DNA of 64,000 bases from assembly GCA_963812675.1 (NCBI GenBank), contig CAWEWR010000031.1:1-64000 (forward strand), in the 5' to 3' direction. This DNA comes from AP-15 sp963812675. Lineage in GTDB: Bacteria; Pseudomonadota; Alphaproteobacteria; ATCC43930; CGMCC-115725. Below, piece after piece: positions 17,364-25,631 of the stretch (within the stretch, counting starts at the first letter, position 1; the number at the start of each line of letters is the position of its first letter). The notes under the pieces were generated by a model. It did not search any database, was not told where the DNA came from, and was given only the letters and a program-made list of their open reading frames with translations. Made by a program: the position numbers and the translations under genes.

Positions 17364-19430
17364 ATGACCGAAAACCCGTTCTTTGAAAACTGGGCCACGC
17401 CGTTCGGCATGCCGCCGTTCGACCGCATTCGGCCGGAGCACTTCCCGCCCGCCTTCGATCGCGGCATGCAGGAGCATATCGGCGAAATTGCCGCGATCGC
17501 GGGATCCGCCGCGGCGCCCAGCTTTCCCAACACGATCGAGGCATTGGAGCGCAGCGGCCGTTTGCTCGAGCGGGTCAGCCGCGTGTTCTTCAACCTCGAG
17601 GCGAGCAACGCTAGCGATGCAATCGAGGCGATCGCTCGGGATTACGCGCCGCGGCTCGCGCAGCACCAAATCCGTGTTGCCCTCGACCCTGCCTTGTTCG
17701 CGCGCATTGCCGACCTCCACGCGCGGCGCGCGAGCCTCGGGCTGGACCCCGACCAGCTGCGCCTCATCGAACGCTATCACCTCCGTTTCGTGCGCAGCGG
17801 GGCGCTGTTGAACGCCGAGCAGAAAGAGCGCATGGCGGCGATTGCCGAGCGCCTGGCGAGCCTGCAGACCCTTTTCGGACAGAACGTGCTGCACGACGAG
17901 CAGGATTGGCAACTCGTCCTGGACGCGACGGATCTGGACGGACTCCCGGGATTTGCCAGGGCCGCGGCGGCGCAAGCTGCAGAAGAGCGCGGAATCGCGG
18001 GCCGCTATGCCGTGACATTGTCGCGCTCCGCGGTCGAGCCGTTTTTGACTTTTTCGTCCCGTCGTGATCTCCGCCGCGCGCTATGGGAAGCATGGACCGC
18101 GCGCGGTGCCCGCGGTGGCGCGAGCGACAACGCGCCGATCATCCGCGAGATTTTGGCGTTGCGCGCCGAGCAGGCGCGGCTGCTCGGTTATGAAAACTTT
18201 GCCGATTACCGCCTCGACGACACGATGGCCAAGACCGGCGCGGCGGCCGAGCGGTTGCTGCTGCAGGTCTGGGAGCCGGCCAAAGCCAAGGCACGGGACG
18301 AGCGGGCGGGGCTCGAGGCAGTAGCCCGCCGCGAGGGTCTCAACGAGCCGATCGAGCCCTGGGATTGGCGGTATTACGCGGAGAAGGTCCGGAAAGCTCG
18401 GTACGACCTCGACGAGGCGGATATAAAACCATATTTCGGGCTCGACAACATGGTGCAGGCGGCATTCGACACTGCCGGCCGTCTGTTCGGGCTGACCTTC
18501 ACCGAGCGCGACGATTTCCCGGTCTATCATCCCGATGTCCGGGTCTGGGAGGTTCGCGACGAATCCGGCGGCCATGTCGGGCTTTTTCTGCACGACAATT
18601 TCGCCCGGCCCCGCAAGCAGTCGGGCGCCTGGTCGAGCCGCTACCGTGATCAGGAAAATATGGACGCGCCGGTGGCACCGATCGTTGTCAACAACAACAA
18701 CTTCGCCCGTGGGAATTCCCTGGGGGATGCCACTGCGGGTGAACCGACCCTGTTGAGCTTTGACGACGCCAAGACATTGTTTCACGAATTCGGTCACGGA
18801 CTGCATACATTGCTGAGCCGGGTGCGCTACCGCTCGCAATCCGGCACTGCGGTGCGACGTGATTTCGTCGAGTTTCCGTCCCAGATCTTCGAGCATTGGA
18901 TGTCGGTGCCGGAGACATTGCGCACCTATGCCCGCCATTACCGGACCGGAGAGCCGCTACCCGAGGATCTGCTGCGCCGGCTTCTCGCGGCGCGAAATTT
19001 CAACCAGGGCTTCGCCACGGTAGAGTATACCGCCGCCGCGCTGATCGACCTCGATCTGCACCGCATTGCGGGGACCGAAACGATCGACCCGGCTCGCTTC
19101 GAGCGGGATTTCGTGGACCGTATGGAGGTGCCGAAGGAAATCGGCCTGCGTCACCGTCTGCCGCACTTCCAACACCTGTTTGCCGGAAGCGGTTATGCCG
19201 CCGGCTATTATGCGTATCTCTGGGCGGAAGTGCTGGACGCCGACGGTTTCGCTGCCTTTACCGAGGCGGACAACGCCTTCGATCCCGAGCTCGCCGAGCG
19301 CCTCGAGGCGATTTACCGCGCCGGCGACACGCGCGACCCGATGGAGCTTTACTGCGCGTTTCGCGGGCGCGAGCCGGCAATCGCCGCTTTATTGCAGCAG
19401 CGCGGCCTGGCGGCGGCACAATCCGGCTGA
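17364..19430 (+). CDS. M3 family metallopeptidase (Dcp / oligopeptidase A-type)
   Basis: Cytoplasmic zinc oligopeptidase or dipeptidyl carboxypeptidase that degrades short peptides released by proteases or signal peptide turnover. The 688-aa length matches PrlC/Dcp. The zinc motif HEFGH is at residues 474-478, preceded by SFDDAKTLF. The conserved YTAAALIDLDLHR segment and the substrate-binding YAAGYYAYLWAEVLDADGF lie near the C-terminus. The N-terminal helical domain is complete, starting with NPFFENWATPFGMPPFDRI. GAGAG lies before the ATG. Dcp and PrlC cannot be separated safely from sequence reading alone. Confidence 0.93.
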   Translation: MTENPFFENWATPFGMPPFDRIRPEHFPPAFDRGMQEHIGEIAAIAGSAAAPSFPNTIEALERSGRLLERVSRVFFNLEASNASDAIEAIARDYAPRLAQHQIRVALDPALFARIADLHARRASLGLDPDQLRLIERYHLRFVRSGALLNAEQKERMAAIAERLASLQTLFGQNVLHDEQDWQLVLDATDLDGLPGFARAAAAQAAEERGIAGRYAVTLSRSAVEPFLTFSSRRDLRRALWEAWTARGARGGASDNAPIIREILALRAEQARLLGYENFADYRLDDTMAKTGAAAERLLLQVWEPAKAKARDERAGLEAVARREGLNEPIEPWDWRYYAEKVRKARYDLDEADIKPYFGLDNMVQAAFDTAGRLFGLTFTERDDFPVYHPDVRVWEVRDESGGHVGLFLHDNFARPRKQSGAWSSRYRDQENMDAPVAPIVVNNNNFARGNSLGDATAGEPTLLSFDDAKTLFHEFGHGLHTLLSRVRYRSQSGTAVRRDFVEFPSQIFEHWMSVPETLRTYARHYRTGEPLPEDLLRRLLAARNFNQGFATVEYTAAALIDLDLHRIAGTETIDPARFERDFVDRMEVPKEIGLRHRLPHFQHLFAGSGYAAGYYAYLWAEVLDADGFAAFTEADNAFDPELAERLEAIYRAGDTRDPMELYCAFRGREPAIAALLQQRGLAAAQSG

Positions 19431-19493
19431 ATGGCCGGCAGAGTCGCGGCTTCTATCCGTGACCCTGCCGAACCGCTGTAGATTGTTGACGCT

Positions 19494-19844
19494 TTACGAC
19501 TTCGATTGCCTGGCGACCACGCGGTCCTTGATTTTCTCGTAGGTCGGCTCGGAGACGACCTTCTTCGAGACGAGCTGGCTCTTGTCGCCGTAAGGGCGGC
19601 CCTGGATGATTTTGGCGGCATCGCTGTCGCTGACACCGGGGAGCATCTTGAGCTCGGCCGCAGTCGCACTGTTGATGTCGACCGTGTCCATTTTCGGCGC
19701 AGCCGCCGTGCTCCGCGCCGTCGGTGCCATAGTCGATGACGGAGAGTTGGCGTTGGGAGTAGTTGTCGTCGCCGGCTGAGCCATCACCGGCCCAGCAATA
19801 GTCAAGGCCAACAGCCCCATGGGCAGTCGCGAGAACTTTAGCAT
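19494..19844 (-). CDS. Exported helix-hairpin-helix (ComEA-like) protein
   Basis: Periplasmic DNA-binding-type protein of 116 aa. It has a signal peptide (core LPMGLLALTIAGPVMA), then a Thr/Ala/Pro linker of about 35 residues, then a helix-hairpin-helix domain with DINSATAAELKMLPGVSDS and AAKIIQGRPYGDKSQLV, the ComEA consensus layout. ComEA proteins bind incoming DNA in transformation, but many alphaproteobacterial relatives have no known competence role. The start at 19844 follows GGAG with good spacing; the TTG at 19856 overlaps that site. Its neighbours on both sides are unrelated. Confidence 0.85.
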   Translation of the reverse strand: MLKFSRLPMGLLALTIAGPVMAQPATTTTPNANSPSSTMAPTARSTAAAPKMDTVDINSATAAELKMLPGVSDSDAAKIIQGRPYGDKSQLVSKKVVSEPTYEKIKDRVVARQSKS

Positions 19845-20035
19845 CTTTATCTCCAATTAGGCGGCAACTACGCCGTCGAGTTCCAAAACGGCGAGATAGG
19901 GGAGTTCTTCCTTCGAGGCCGAATAATTTTCTCGGAAAATTTTTTGCTTTAGGCGGAATAAATTGCAATTACAGTTTCTCCCCGCGAGGTGGGGGTTGCT
20001 TTCGACCAAGGTATTGGGACCGGGTCGACTGGAGA

Positions 20036-21109
20036 TTAGCTTGGAGATGGATATTCCAGACTGCGGGTCAGGGCTGCGAGCAGTCGGTCCGTTTCGGTGC
20101 TCGCGCCTACGGTAATTCGGACATAGTCGGCTATCCGCGGGTTGTCGAACCGGCGAACCAGCACCCGCTGCTCGCGAAGTGCCGCAGCCAACTCGGCGCC
20201 GTCATGGGCGGGGTGGCGTGCGAAGACAAAGTTTGCTTTCGATGGCAGCACCTCGAAACCGAGCCGCGACAGCTCCCGGGTCATCCTATCCCGTTCTTCC
20301 ATCACCATCGAGCGGTTGCGCTGGAAATGCTCCTCGTCGTCAAAGGCCGCGATTGCACCAGCTTGGGCCAAGCGGCCGAGCGGATAGGAATTAAAGCTGT
20401 CCTTGACTCGGATCAGCGCCTCGATCAGCCCGGCATCACCGATCGCGTAGCCGACACGCAGGCCGGCCAGGGCTCGCGACTTCGACATGGTTTGGATCAC
20501 AAGCAGGTTTGGATAAGCAGAGATCAAGGAGATGGCGGTCTCCGCGCCAAAGTCGACATACGCCTCGTCCACCACTACGGGCTGCTCAGGATGCGCGTCC
20601 AGCAGCGCTGCAATCTCTGCGCGGCTCAGAGCGATGCCGGTTGGAGCATTCGGGTTCGGGATGATGATGGCTCCGCCAGAACGCGAATAGTCTGCGACGC
20701 AGATGTGAAAAGATGCGTCGAGTGGCACCGGGTCCGCTTGAATGCCGAACAGCCGGCAGTAGGCGGGGTAGAAGCCATATGTGATATCGGGGAACAGAAG
20801 CGGCGCGTCCTGCTTTAGTAGCGCGACAAACGCATGGGCAAGTACTTCATCCGAGCCGTTACCGACAAAGACCTGCTCAGGTCGAACACCGTGATAGCCG
20901 GCCAGGGCGCGCCGCAAGCCAGTTGCTTCCGGGTCCGGGTAAAGGCGTAGCGTCTCGGCGGCTTCGGCACGGATTGCGTCCAGAACCCGAGGGGACGGTC
21001 CGAAAGGGCTCTCGTTCGTGTTAAGCTTGACCAGGTCCGGTAGGCGAGGCTGCTCGCCTGGCACATATGGGTGCAGATCGTGCACCAGCCGGCTCCAGAA
21101 CCGGCTCAT
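20036..21109 (-). CDS. hisC: Histidinol-phosphate aminotransferase
   Basis: PLP-dependent class II aminotransferase of histidine biosynthesis, converting imidazole acetol phosphate and glutamate to histidinol phosphate. The 357-aa length fits HisC. Key segments are LNTNESPFGPSP (29-40), NPNAPTG with Asn154, DEAYVDF with Asp181 and Tyr184, and the PLP lysine Lys210 in TMSKSRALAGLRVGYA. The C-terminal arginine motif for carboxylate binding is within YVRITVG. It is not beside other his genes, so it may be a second HisC or act on aromatic amino acids. A MITE-like element lies about 100 bp upstream, in its 5' region. Confidence 0.92.
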   Translation of the reverse strand: MSRFWSRLVHDLHPYVPGEQPRLPDLVKLNTNESPFGPSPRVLDAIRAEAAETLRLYPDPEATGLRRALAGYHGVRPEQVFVGNGSDEVLAHAFVALLKQDAPLLFPDITYGFYPAYCRLFGIQADPVPLDASFHICVADYSRSGGAIIIPNPNAPTGIALSRAEIAALLDAHPEQPVVVDEAYVDFGAETAISLISAYPNLLVIQTMSKSRALAGLRVGYAIGDAGLIEALIRVKDSFNSYPLGRLAQAGAIAAFDDEEHFQRNRSMVMEERDRMTRELSRLGFEVLPSKANFVFARHPAHDGAELAAALREQRVLVRRFDNPRIADYVRITVGASTETDRLLAALTRSLEYPSPS

Positions 21110-21207
21110 ACGATGTGTCCCATGCTCATGGCGAATGCTCCGCAGTCGACGTTACGTGCAGCTCTACCCCGTCGGCGGTCTTGCACAACGTGGCAAGAGG
21201 CTGGGCC

Positions 21208-21472
21208 GATTACGGTGACAGTTTACTTTGTACCGGTCGGGTGCACACCGGTTACACCGGCCGAGCCGTGTGCCGATCCGCTGGCGGCTTCGGACCGGGT
21301 TTGCCGGGTTCGAGGGGGCCGCCGAGCCGGCGCTCGAGCACCGCGATCCATTCCGGTGACCCGAGCGGTCGTCCGATCGTTGGCGTCCGCCCGATCCGAG
21401 CCGTTTGTCGCGGGGTCGCGTCCCACCCCTCGCGCAGTAAAATACCGTTATCTCGTAAACTGTCACCGTAAC
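21208..21472. mobile_element. MITE-like element, copy 1
   Basis: Non-coding element of about 262 bp bounded by 17-bp inverted ends: TTACGGTGACAGTTTAC at 21210-21226 and its reverse complement at 21455-21471. A near-identical copy lies at 23951-24200. This copy has 12 extra bases near 21268 relative to copy 2. It carries no transposase, so mobilisation would need an enzyme in trans. It sits about 100 bp upstream of hisC and could affect its promoter. The open frames inside are shadows. Confidence 0.85.
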
Positions 21473-21651
21473 CCCGCCCGCTTTCCGCGGGAACGACGAA
21501 ACGAGAGATCTGCAGGCACCGGCGGATTTCCTGACAGCCTCTTTCGCGGGGACGACGAACAGGGTGGAGTGCCGCACGCTAATTTTCGCAACGAGGTACT
21601 AAGGCACGAGGATTTCCTCCCCGCGCCGTCAAGCTCGCTCTGTTCCAAAAA

Positions 21652-21906
21652 TCAAGAACTATGCACTACGTCCTCTGCGGGTTTCCCCTCGGATTTTTGT
21701 AGTAGGCGGCCCCTACGCTCTTGCCCTTGCACGTAAGCAGACGCGCCAAAGAAAAATGCTATAACCACACCAACTATGGATGTAAAATTTGTTATAACGG
21801 TCTGGGTTAAGGCGGGAAGTTTTTCGGGACCTTGGTTAAATGGACCCGTTATCCCAACAAGAACTAAATATTCAACTACAATGGAAACGGCTATAGTAGC
21901 TCGTAT
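21652..21906 (-). pseudogene. Small membrane protein gene, 3' part, split by IS1595 element
   Basis: C-terminal half of a multi-span membrane protein interrupted by the insertion at 21907-23074. Readable residues include TIAVSIVVEYLVLVGITGPF and FTSIVGVVIAFFFGASAYV, two hydrophobic spans, ending near 21652. Removing the element and one copy of the 8-bp target duplication joins it in frame to the 5' part at 23075-23283, giving a 151-aa protein with about four spans. Its AT-richer codon use differs from the chromosome around it. The family is not recognised. Confidence 0.8.
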
Positions 21907-23074
21907 CGTGCTTATCCGGTTGACACCCAAGACTACAGTTGGTAGTTTAGCGGCGGAAACGAGATGCCGCCATGCCCGCCGTTGTCTTGCTCCGCGCGGA
22001 TCTGCCCTTTCCGGGTTCACTGCCCGAGTTCCAACGCCTGTTTCCTGACGATACGGCTTGCGCTGCTTACCTTGAAGCCATCCGCTGGCGCGACGGGTTC
22101 GTCTGCGGATGGTGCGGCGAAGCCAGCGAACCCTACCGCTTCGCCAACCGGCCGCAGGTTCTGCGGTGCCGCAAATGTCAGCGGGATAATGCGCTGACGG
22201 CCGGCACGGTCATGGAGCGGACCCGCACGCCGCTGTCGATCTGGTTCTGGGCCGCCTACCTGGTTTCGAGCCATACGCCAGGCATCTCGGCCGTCCAATT
22301 CCAACGTCAGCTTGGCTTGAACCGCTACGAGACGGCGTTCCAGATCCTCCACAAACTCCGCGCTGGCATGGTCCGACCCGATCGCGACCGCATCGGTGGC
22401 CAGCCGCGGGATCATGTCGAGATCGACGAGTCATGGGTCGGCGGCAGGACGCGCGGCGGGGGCCGCGGGGTCCATGATCAAAGCCTCGTTATCGCGGCTG
22501 TCGAAGTCCGCCAGCGCAAGCCCGAGAACGTCAAAGGCGTGCCGCGCCGCAATGGCCGATATGCCGGCCGTATTCGGATGGAAGTTGTGCTGGATCGGTC
22601 GGCAAGATCGCTGTGCGGCTTTGTCGAGGCGGCGGTCGAGCCAGGAGCCGTGGTGGTGACCGACGCCTGGGGCGGCTATGCGACGTTGCGTGATCGCGGC
22701 TATCGGCATCTGCCGGTCGCAGCGCAAGGTGATCCCAGCGTGGCCGAGGACTTTCTGCCGATCTCCCATTTGATCTTCAGTAATCTGAAAAGCTGGCTGC
22801 GAGGTTGCCACCACGGCGTCAGTCCGCAGCACCTTCAAGCCTACCTCAACGAGTTCACGTTCCGGTTCAATCGCCGTTTTTACCCGTTCAATGCGTTCCG
22901 GTCATTGCTCGGGATCGGCGGGCAGGCGGTGGCCCCGACGTATGACGGGCTGTACACCGGTTCATGGCAACATCCAAAATGCCGCGGCGAAAACCCGGCG
23001 AGCATCCACTGAGCTAGGGTACCGACAAACCGCCACCAAATCTGGTGCTCTTGGGTGTCAACCGGACAAGCATG
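21907..23074. mobile_element. IS1595-family insertion sequence
   Basis: Element of 1168 bp. The ends are 26-bp inverted repeats with two mismatches, containing the perfect core CCGGTTGACACCCAAGA (left 21916-21932; right reverse complement at 23049-23065). It is flanked by the 8-bp direct repeat GCTCGTAT at 21899-21906 and 23075-23082, as expected for IS1595 targets. It contains one transposase gene. It interrupts a membrane-protein gene whose frame can be rebuilt exactly, so the insertion looks recent. Confidence 0.9.
21972..23012 (+). CDS. IS1595-family transposase
   Basis: Transposase of 346 aa. A zinc ribbon comes first, with CGWC and CRKC (about residues 45-70), as in IS1595 members. The DDE-type nuclease follows: first Asp in VEIDESWVGG, second Asp in VVTDAWGGY, then the HLIFSNLKSWLRGCHHGVS segment containing the third acidic/Asn-type position and the FTFRFNRR end. 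The gene is intact, so the element may still be active. It moves its own element by cut-and-paste and needs the inverted ends at 21907 and 23074. Confidence 0.9.
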   Translation: MPAVVLLRADLPFPGSLPEFQRLFPDDTACAAYLEAIRWRDGFVCGWCGEASEPYRFANRPQVLRCRKCQRDNALTAGTVMERTRTPLSIWFWAAYLVSSHTPGISAVQFQRQLGLNRYETAFQILHKLRAGMVRPDRDRIGGQPRDHVEIDESWVGGRTRGGGRGVHDQSLVIAAVEVRQRKPENVKGVPRRNGRYAGRIRMEVVLDRSARSLCGFVEAAVEPGAVVVTDAWGGYATLRDRGYRHLPVAAQGDPSVAEDFLPISHLIFSNLKSWLRGCHHGVSPQHLQAYLNEFTFRFNRRFYPFNAFRSLLGIGGQAVAPTYDGLYTGSWQHPKCRGENPASIH

Positions 23075-23283
23075 GCTCGTATATGCCCAGAGTCTGATAT
23101 CCAAAGTGTGCCATGTGCTTCAGACAATATAATACACAGTGCGAAGGAAAGCATGCCAGAGCCTACGAGAGCAATACTGAGCGGAAAAGGATTGTCTATC
23201 CAAAAATCAAGAACTACACATGATGAAACCAGAGAAATAATAGATATTGATATAATCAGGACGAACTTAGAAACCGTCGACAT
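23075..23283 (-). pseudogene. Small membrane protein gene, 5' part, split by IS1595 element
   Basis: N-terminal half of the interrupted gene. It starts at ATG 23283, preceded by GGAGAG, and encodes two hydrophobic spans (FVLIISISIISLVSSCVVLDF and SIALVGSGMLSFALCIIL) before ending in GHIRA at the target duplication. The C-terminal half is at 21652-21906. An upstream ATG at 23301 would add six residues. The joined protein has no recognised domain; its last span resembles that of the protein at 25317. Confidence 0.8.
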
Positions 23284-23478
23284 GTCGCTCTCCGCCTGCA
23301 TTCATCCCGGAGCGCAGCATATCACGGTCAGAAACCGGAAACGTGTATGATTAGAGACGCGTGCGCGGTCGGGCGATCTAGGCACCGCCTAGACTGTCAT
23401 CCGCATCGGGCATAATTCAAGACTTTCGATAAATTTCCTTTGCCCTATGATTTCAAGGGGTTAGATTTGCCGTAAGTT

Positions 23479-24375
23479 ATGGTCGAAACTCACCCTGAAA
23501 AACGCCTTATCGGCTATGCCCTCGTCAGCACCTACGGGCAGACCCTCGACGGCCAGCTTAAGCAGTTGCGCGCGGCGGGATGCGGCAGCCGGAATATCTA
23601 CCGCGAGAAGGTGACCGGCACGCGCGCCGACCGGCGCGAGCTTAACCGGATGCTCGCCAAGTTGACCCCCGGCGACGTGGTGACGGTGGCGCGCATCGAC
23701 CGGCTGGCGCGCAGCACCTTCGACCTGTTCGCTATCGTCAAACGCATTGTGGACGCGAAGGCGCAATTCCGTTCCCTCGCCGAGCCGTGGGCCGATACCG
23801 GCACCAGCACTGGGCGCTTGATGATCGCCGTCCTCGGAGGCCTCGCCGACGGGGAACGCGATCTAATCCGCACCCGCACCGCCGAGGGCCGCAGCCGGGT
23901 GCAGAAGCGCGGGCAGCATATGCGATTACGGTGGTGATTACGGTGACCGATTACGGTGACAGTTTACTTTGTACCGGTCGGGTTCACACCAGTTACACTG
24001 GCCGAGCCGCTGGCGGTTTCAGACCGGGTTTGCCGGGTTCGAGGGGGCCGCCGAGCCGGCGCTCGAGCACCGCGATCCATTCCGGTGACCCGAGCAGTCG
24101 TCCGATCGTTGGCGTCCGCCCGATCCGAGCCGTTTGTCGCGGCGTCGCGCCCCACCCCTCGCGCAGCAAAATACCGTTATCTCGTAAACTGTCACCGTAA
24201 CCTTGCGAGGGCCGCAGCCGGGCGCAGAAGCGCGGGCAGCGCATGGGCCGGAAACCGAAATTGACCGAGGCGCATCAGGACGAGGCCCGCCGCCGCCGGG
24301 CCGAAGGTGCCACGCTTGCCGAACTCGCGCAGCTACGGCGTGGGGAAAAGTACGATTTCAAGGCTGACGGCGTGA
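23479..24375 (+). pseudogene. Serine resolvase/invertase gene, interrupted and frameshifted
   Basis: Remnant of a small serine recombinase. The catalytic Ser lies in VSTYGQ near residue 18, and ARIDRLARST plus GRLMIAVLGGLADGERDLI are family-typical. The nearby catalytic Arg of YARVS is Leu (YALVS). A MITE copy (23951-24200) breaks the frame. The DNA after it resumes with the equivalent of EGRSRAQKRGQRMGRKPKL, with 35 bp repeated on both sides of the insertion. Near 24334 a two-base loss shifts the end so that YGVGKSTISRLTA is read in another frame, stopping at 24373-24375. With three lesions it is surely inactive. Confidence 0.85.
23951..24200. mobile_element. MITE-like element, copy 2, inside the resolvase gene
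   Basis: A 250-bp copy of the element at 21208, with the same 17-bp inverted ends (23951-23967 and 24184-24200) and only scattered substitutions plus a 12-bp deletion. Just before it the end word GATTACGGTG occurs twice more (about 23924-23947), as if ends had been nested or duplicated. It interrupts the recombinase frame. Confidence 0.85.
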
Positions 24376-24490
24376 ACCGTTTACCGCGAATCGCTGCACA
24401 CTTCCCGTCCCGGGAAACGTCAAAAATGAAGGGCCGTGACGCCTAGACAACACCCAACATCTTGTTGTGTCTTCCGCGAGCACCGATGCG

Positions 24491-24724
24491 TTATTCACCC
24501 GCATATGATCGACGGGCCATCAGTAACTGCGTCATGATATGCTTTGCATCTTCGTCATTTAGCAGGGTTGTTGTGGCGTCTTGATATATAATAAATAATA
24601 TAGATGTCATCTCTTCTTCGTATTTTTCTTTTGCTGTAATCCAATTCGCTATGAGGACTGCTGTATGGCTAGGTGGTGGTCTGTGAAATACCCATTCGTA
24701 CAATGCATGGATTGACGTTTGCAT
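24491..24724 (-). CDS. Hypothetical small protein, 77 aa
   Basis: Short AT-richer frame with AGGAG about nine bases before its ATG. The product is polar and probably cytoplasmic (EWVFHRPPPSHTAVLIANW, then an acidic helix-like KEKYEEEMTSILFIIYQD). No family is recognised. Base composition unlike the chromosome fits acquisition with the surrounding island. Confidence 0.5.
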   Translation of the reverse strand: MQTSIHALYEWVFHRPPPSHTAVLIANWITAKEKYEEEMTSILFIIYQDATTTLLNDEDAKHIMTQLLMARRSYAGE

Positions 24725-25020
24725 TTTTTGTACTCCTGTTCCCTAATTCCGCTTCTCGCTTCAAATCACCTAAAATTATACTATATGTAGAAACTTGTTC
24801 GAGGGTCCCGGCGATGCAATGAGCCTCTTGGCCCTTACGTGAACCATATTATATATGGACATGGTATGGAAACAAGCGGATAAACTGTGCCCGCGATCAG
24901 GCGCGAGCTGAACCTCGTGGCTGATCGCGAAGATGCTTCCCCCATCTGCGGAGGTCGTTCCGTGTTCCCCCCAAACGCTGAACGAGATGGAAGCGACGAA
25001 GCAGAGAGGAAATGATAACC

Positions 25021-25290
25021 ATGGATCGCAATGAGGCCATAAGAGACCAGAACCCGTCACAGATCGTCGAGCGTGATGCATCAGACGAATTTGTGAAAAT
25101 CTCAGCAAATCTTCCCGCCGAAGTAGTGAAAACATTGAAACAGGTTGCAAAGCTCAAAGGTACTACCATGACCGAAGTCCTTCGGCATGCAATTAGCCTA
25201 GAAGCTTTTTTGTTGGATAAGGAGCGAGAAGGATCAAAAATCCTAGTTCAAGAGAAGGATAAAAACACCATTCAGGTAAGGGTTGAATGA
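25021..25290 (+). CDS. Ribbon-helix-helix (CopG/Arc-like) small protein
   Basis: Likely DNA-binding protein of 89 aa. The segment VKISANLPAEVVKTLKQVAK followed by LKGTTMTEVLRHAISLEAFL has the strand-helix-helix pattern of ribbon-helix-helix repressors, with a hydrophilic C-terminal strand (GSKILVQEKDKNTIQVRVE). The ATG at 25021 has GAGAGGA about ten bases upstream; ATG 25012 sits too close to it. The gene at 25317 follows on the same strand, so the two probably form a small operon. AT-rich codon use suggests transfer. It could be an antitoxin-like regulator; no toxin is recognised. Confidence 0.65.
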   Translation: MDRNEAIRDQNPSQIVERDASDEFVKISANLPAEVVKTLKQVAKLKGTTMTEVLRHAISLEAFLLDKEREGSKILVQEKDKNTIQVRVE

Positions 25291-25316
25291 TACAAGGGCA
25301 TTAGCACAAAAAGTGA

Positions 25317-25631
25317 GTGGTGGGGATCGGGGTGAACGGCGAGCTTGATCTCACAAAAGTTGATCCTCAGGTTTCGCCCGGTTTATCTCGTATTCCCACC
25401 AATCTCTTCGACAGAGGACGTTTTCATGAATATTGCAGAATGGGGATGGCGGGAGCACTCATATTTTGTGTTTTGCTGGAAATAATATTTATGTTTGTTT
25501 CGTTTCTAGCAGGAAAACCAATTCAGGAAATCAAGGATTTGGGTGAAATGACGTTTGTCCCGATAGTAGGACTTGTCGGAGCTGTTGTTGGGTTTTATTT
25601 TGGTGTTGAGAGGATAAATCGAGAAACCTGA
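25317..25631 (+). CDS. Small two-span membrane protein
   Basis: Membrane protein of 104 aa with GTG start and hydrophobic spans at about residues 45-65 (GALIFCVLLEIIFMFVSFLA) and 78-97 (MTFVPIVGLVGAVVGFYFG). It lies 26 bp after the ribbon-helix-helix gene. The last span follows the same pattern (IVG-x-V ... FG) as the last span of the IS-disrupted membrane protein at 21652. The two may belong to one family; that is inference from eye-level similarity. GTG 25317 or a slightly later GTG at 25332 could be the start. Confidence 0.6.
   Translation: MVGIGVNGELDLTKVDPQVSPGLSRIPTNLFDRGRFHEYCRMGMAGALIFCVLLEIIFMFVSFLAGKPIQEIKDLGEMTFVPIVGLVGAVVGFYFGVERINRET

Noticed and set aside
21067..21577. Several short proteins in the MITE copies (also 23787-24264)
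   Set aside because: The frames are present on both strands, are Arg/Pro-rich and have no start signals; the DNA is a repeat element.
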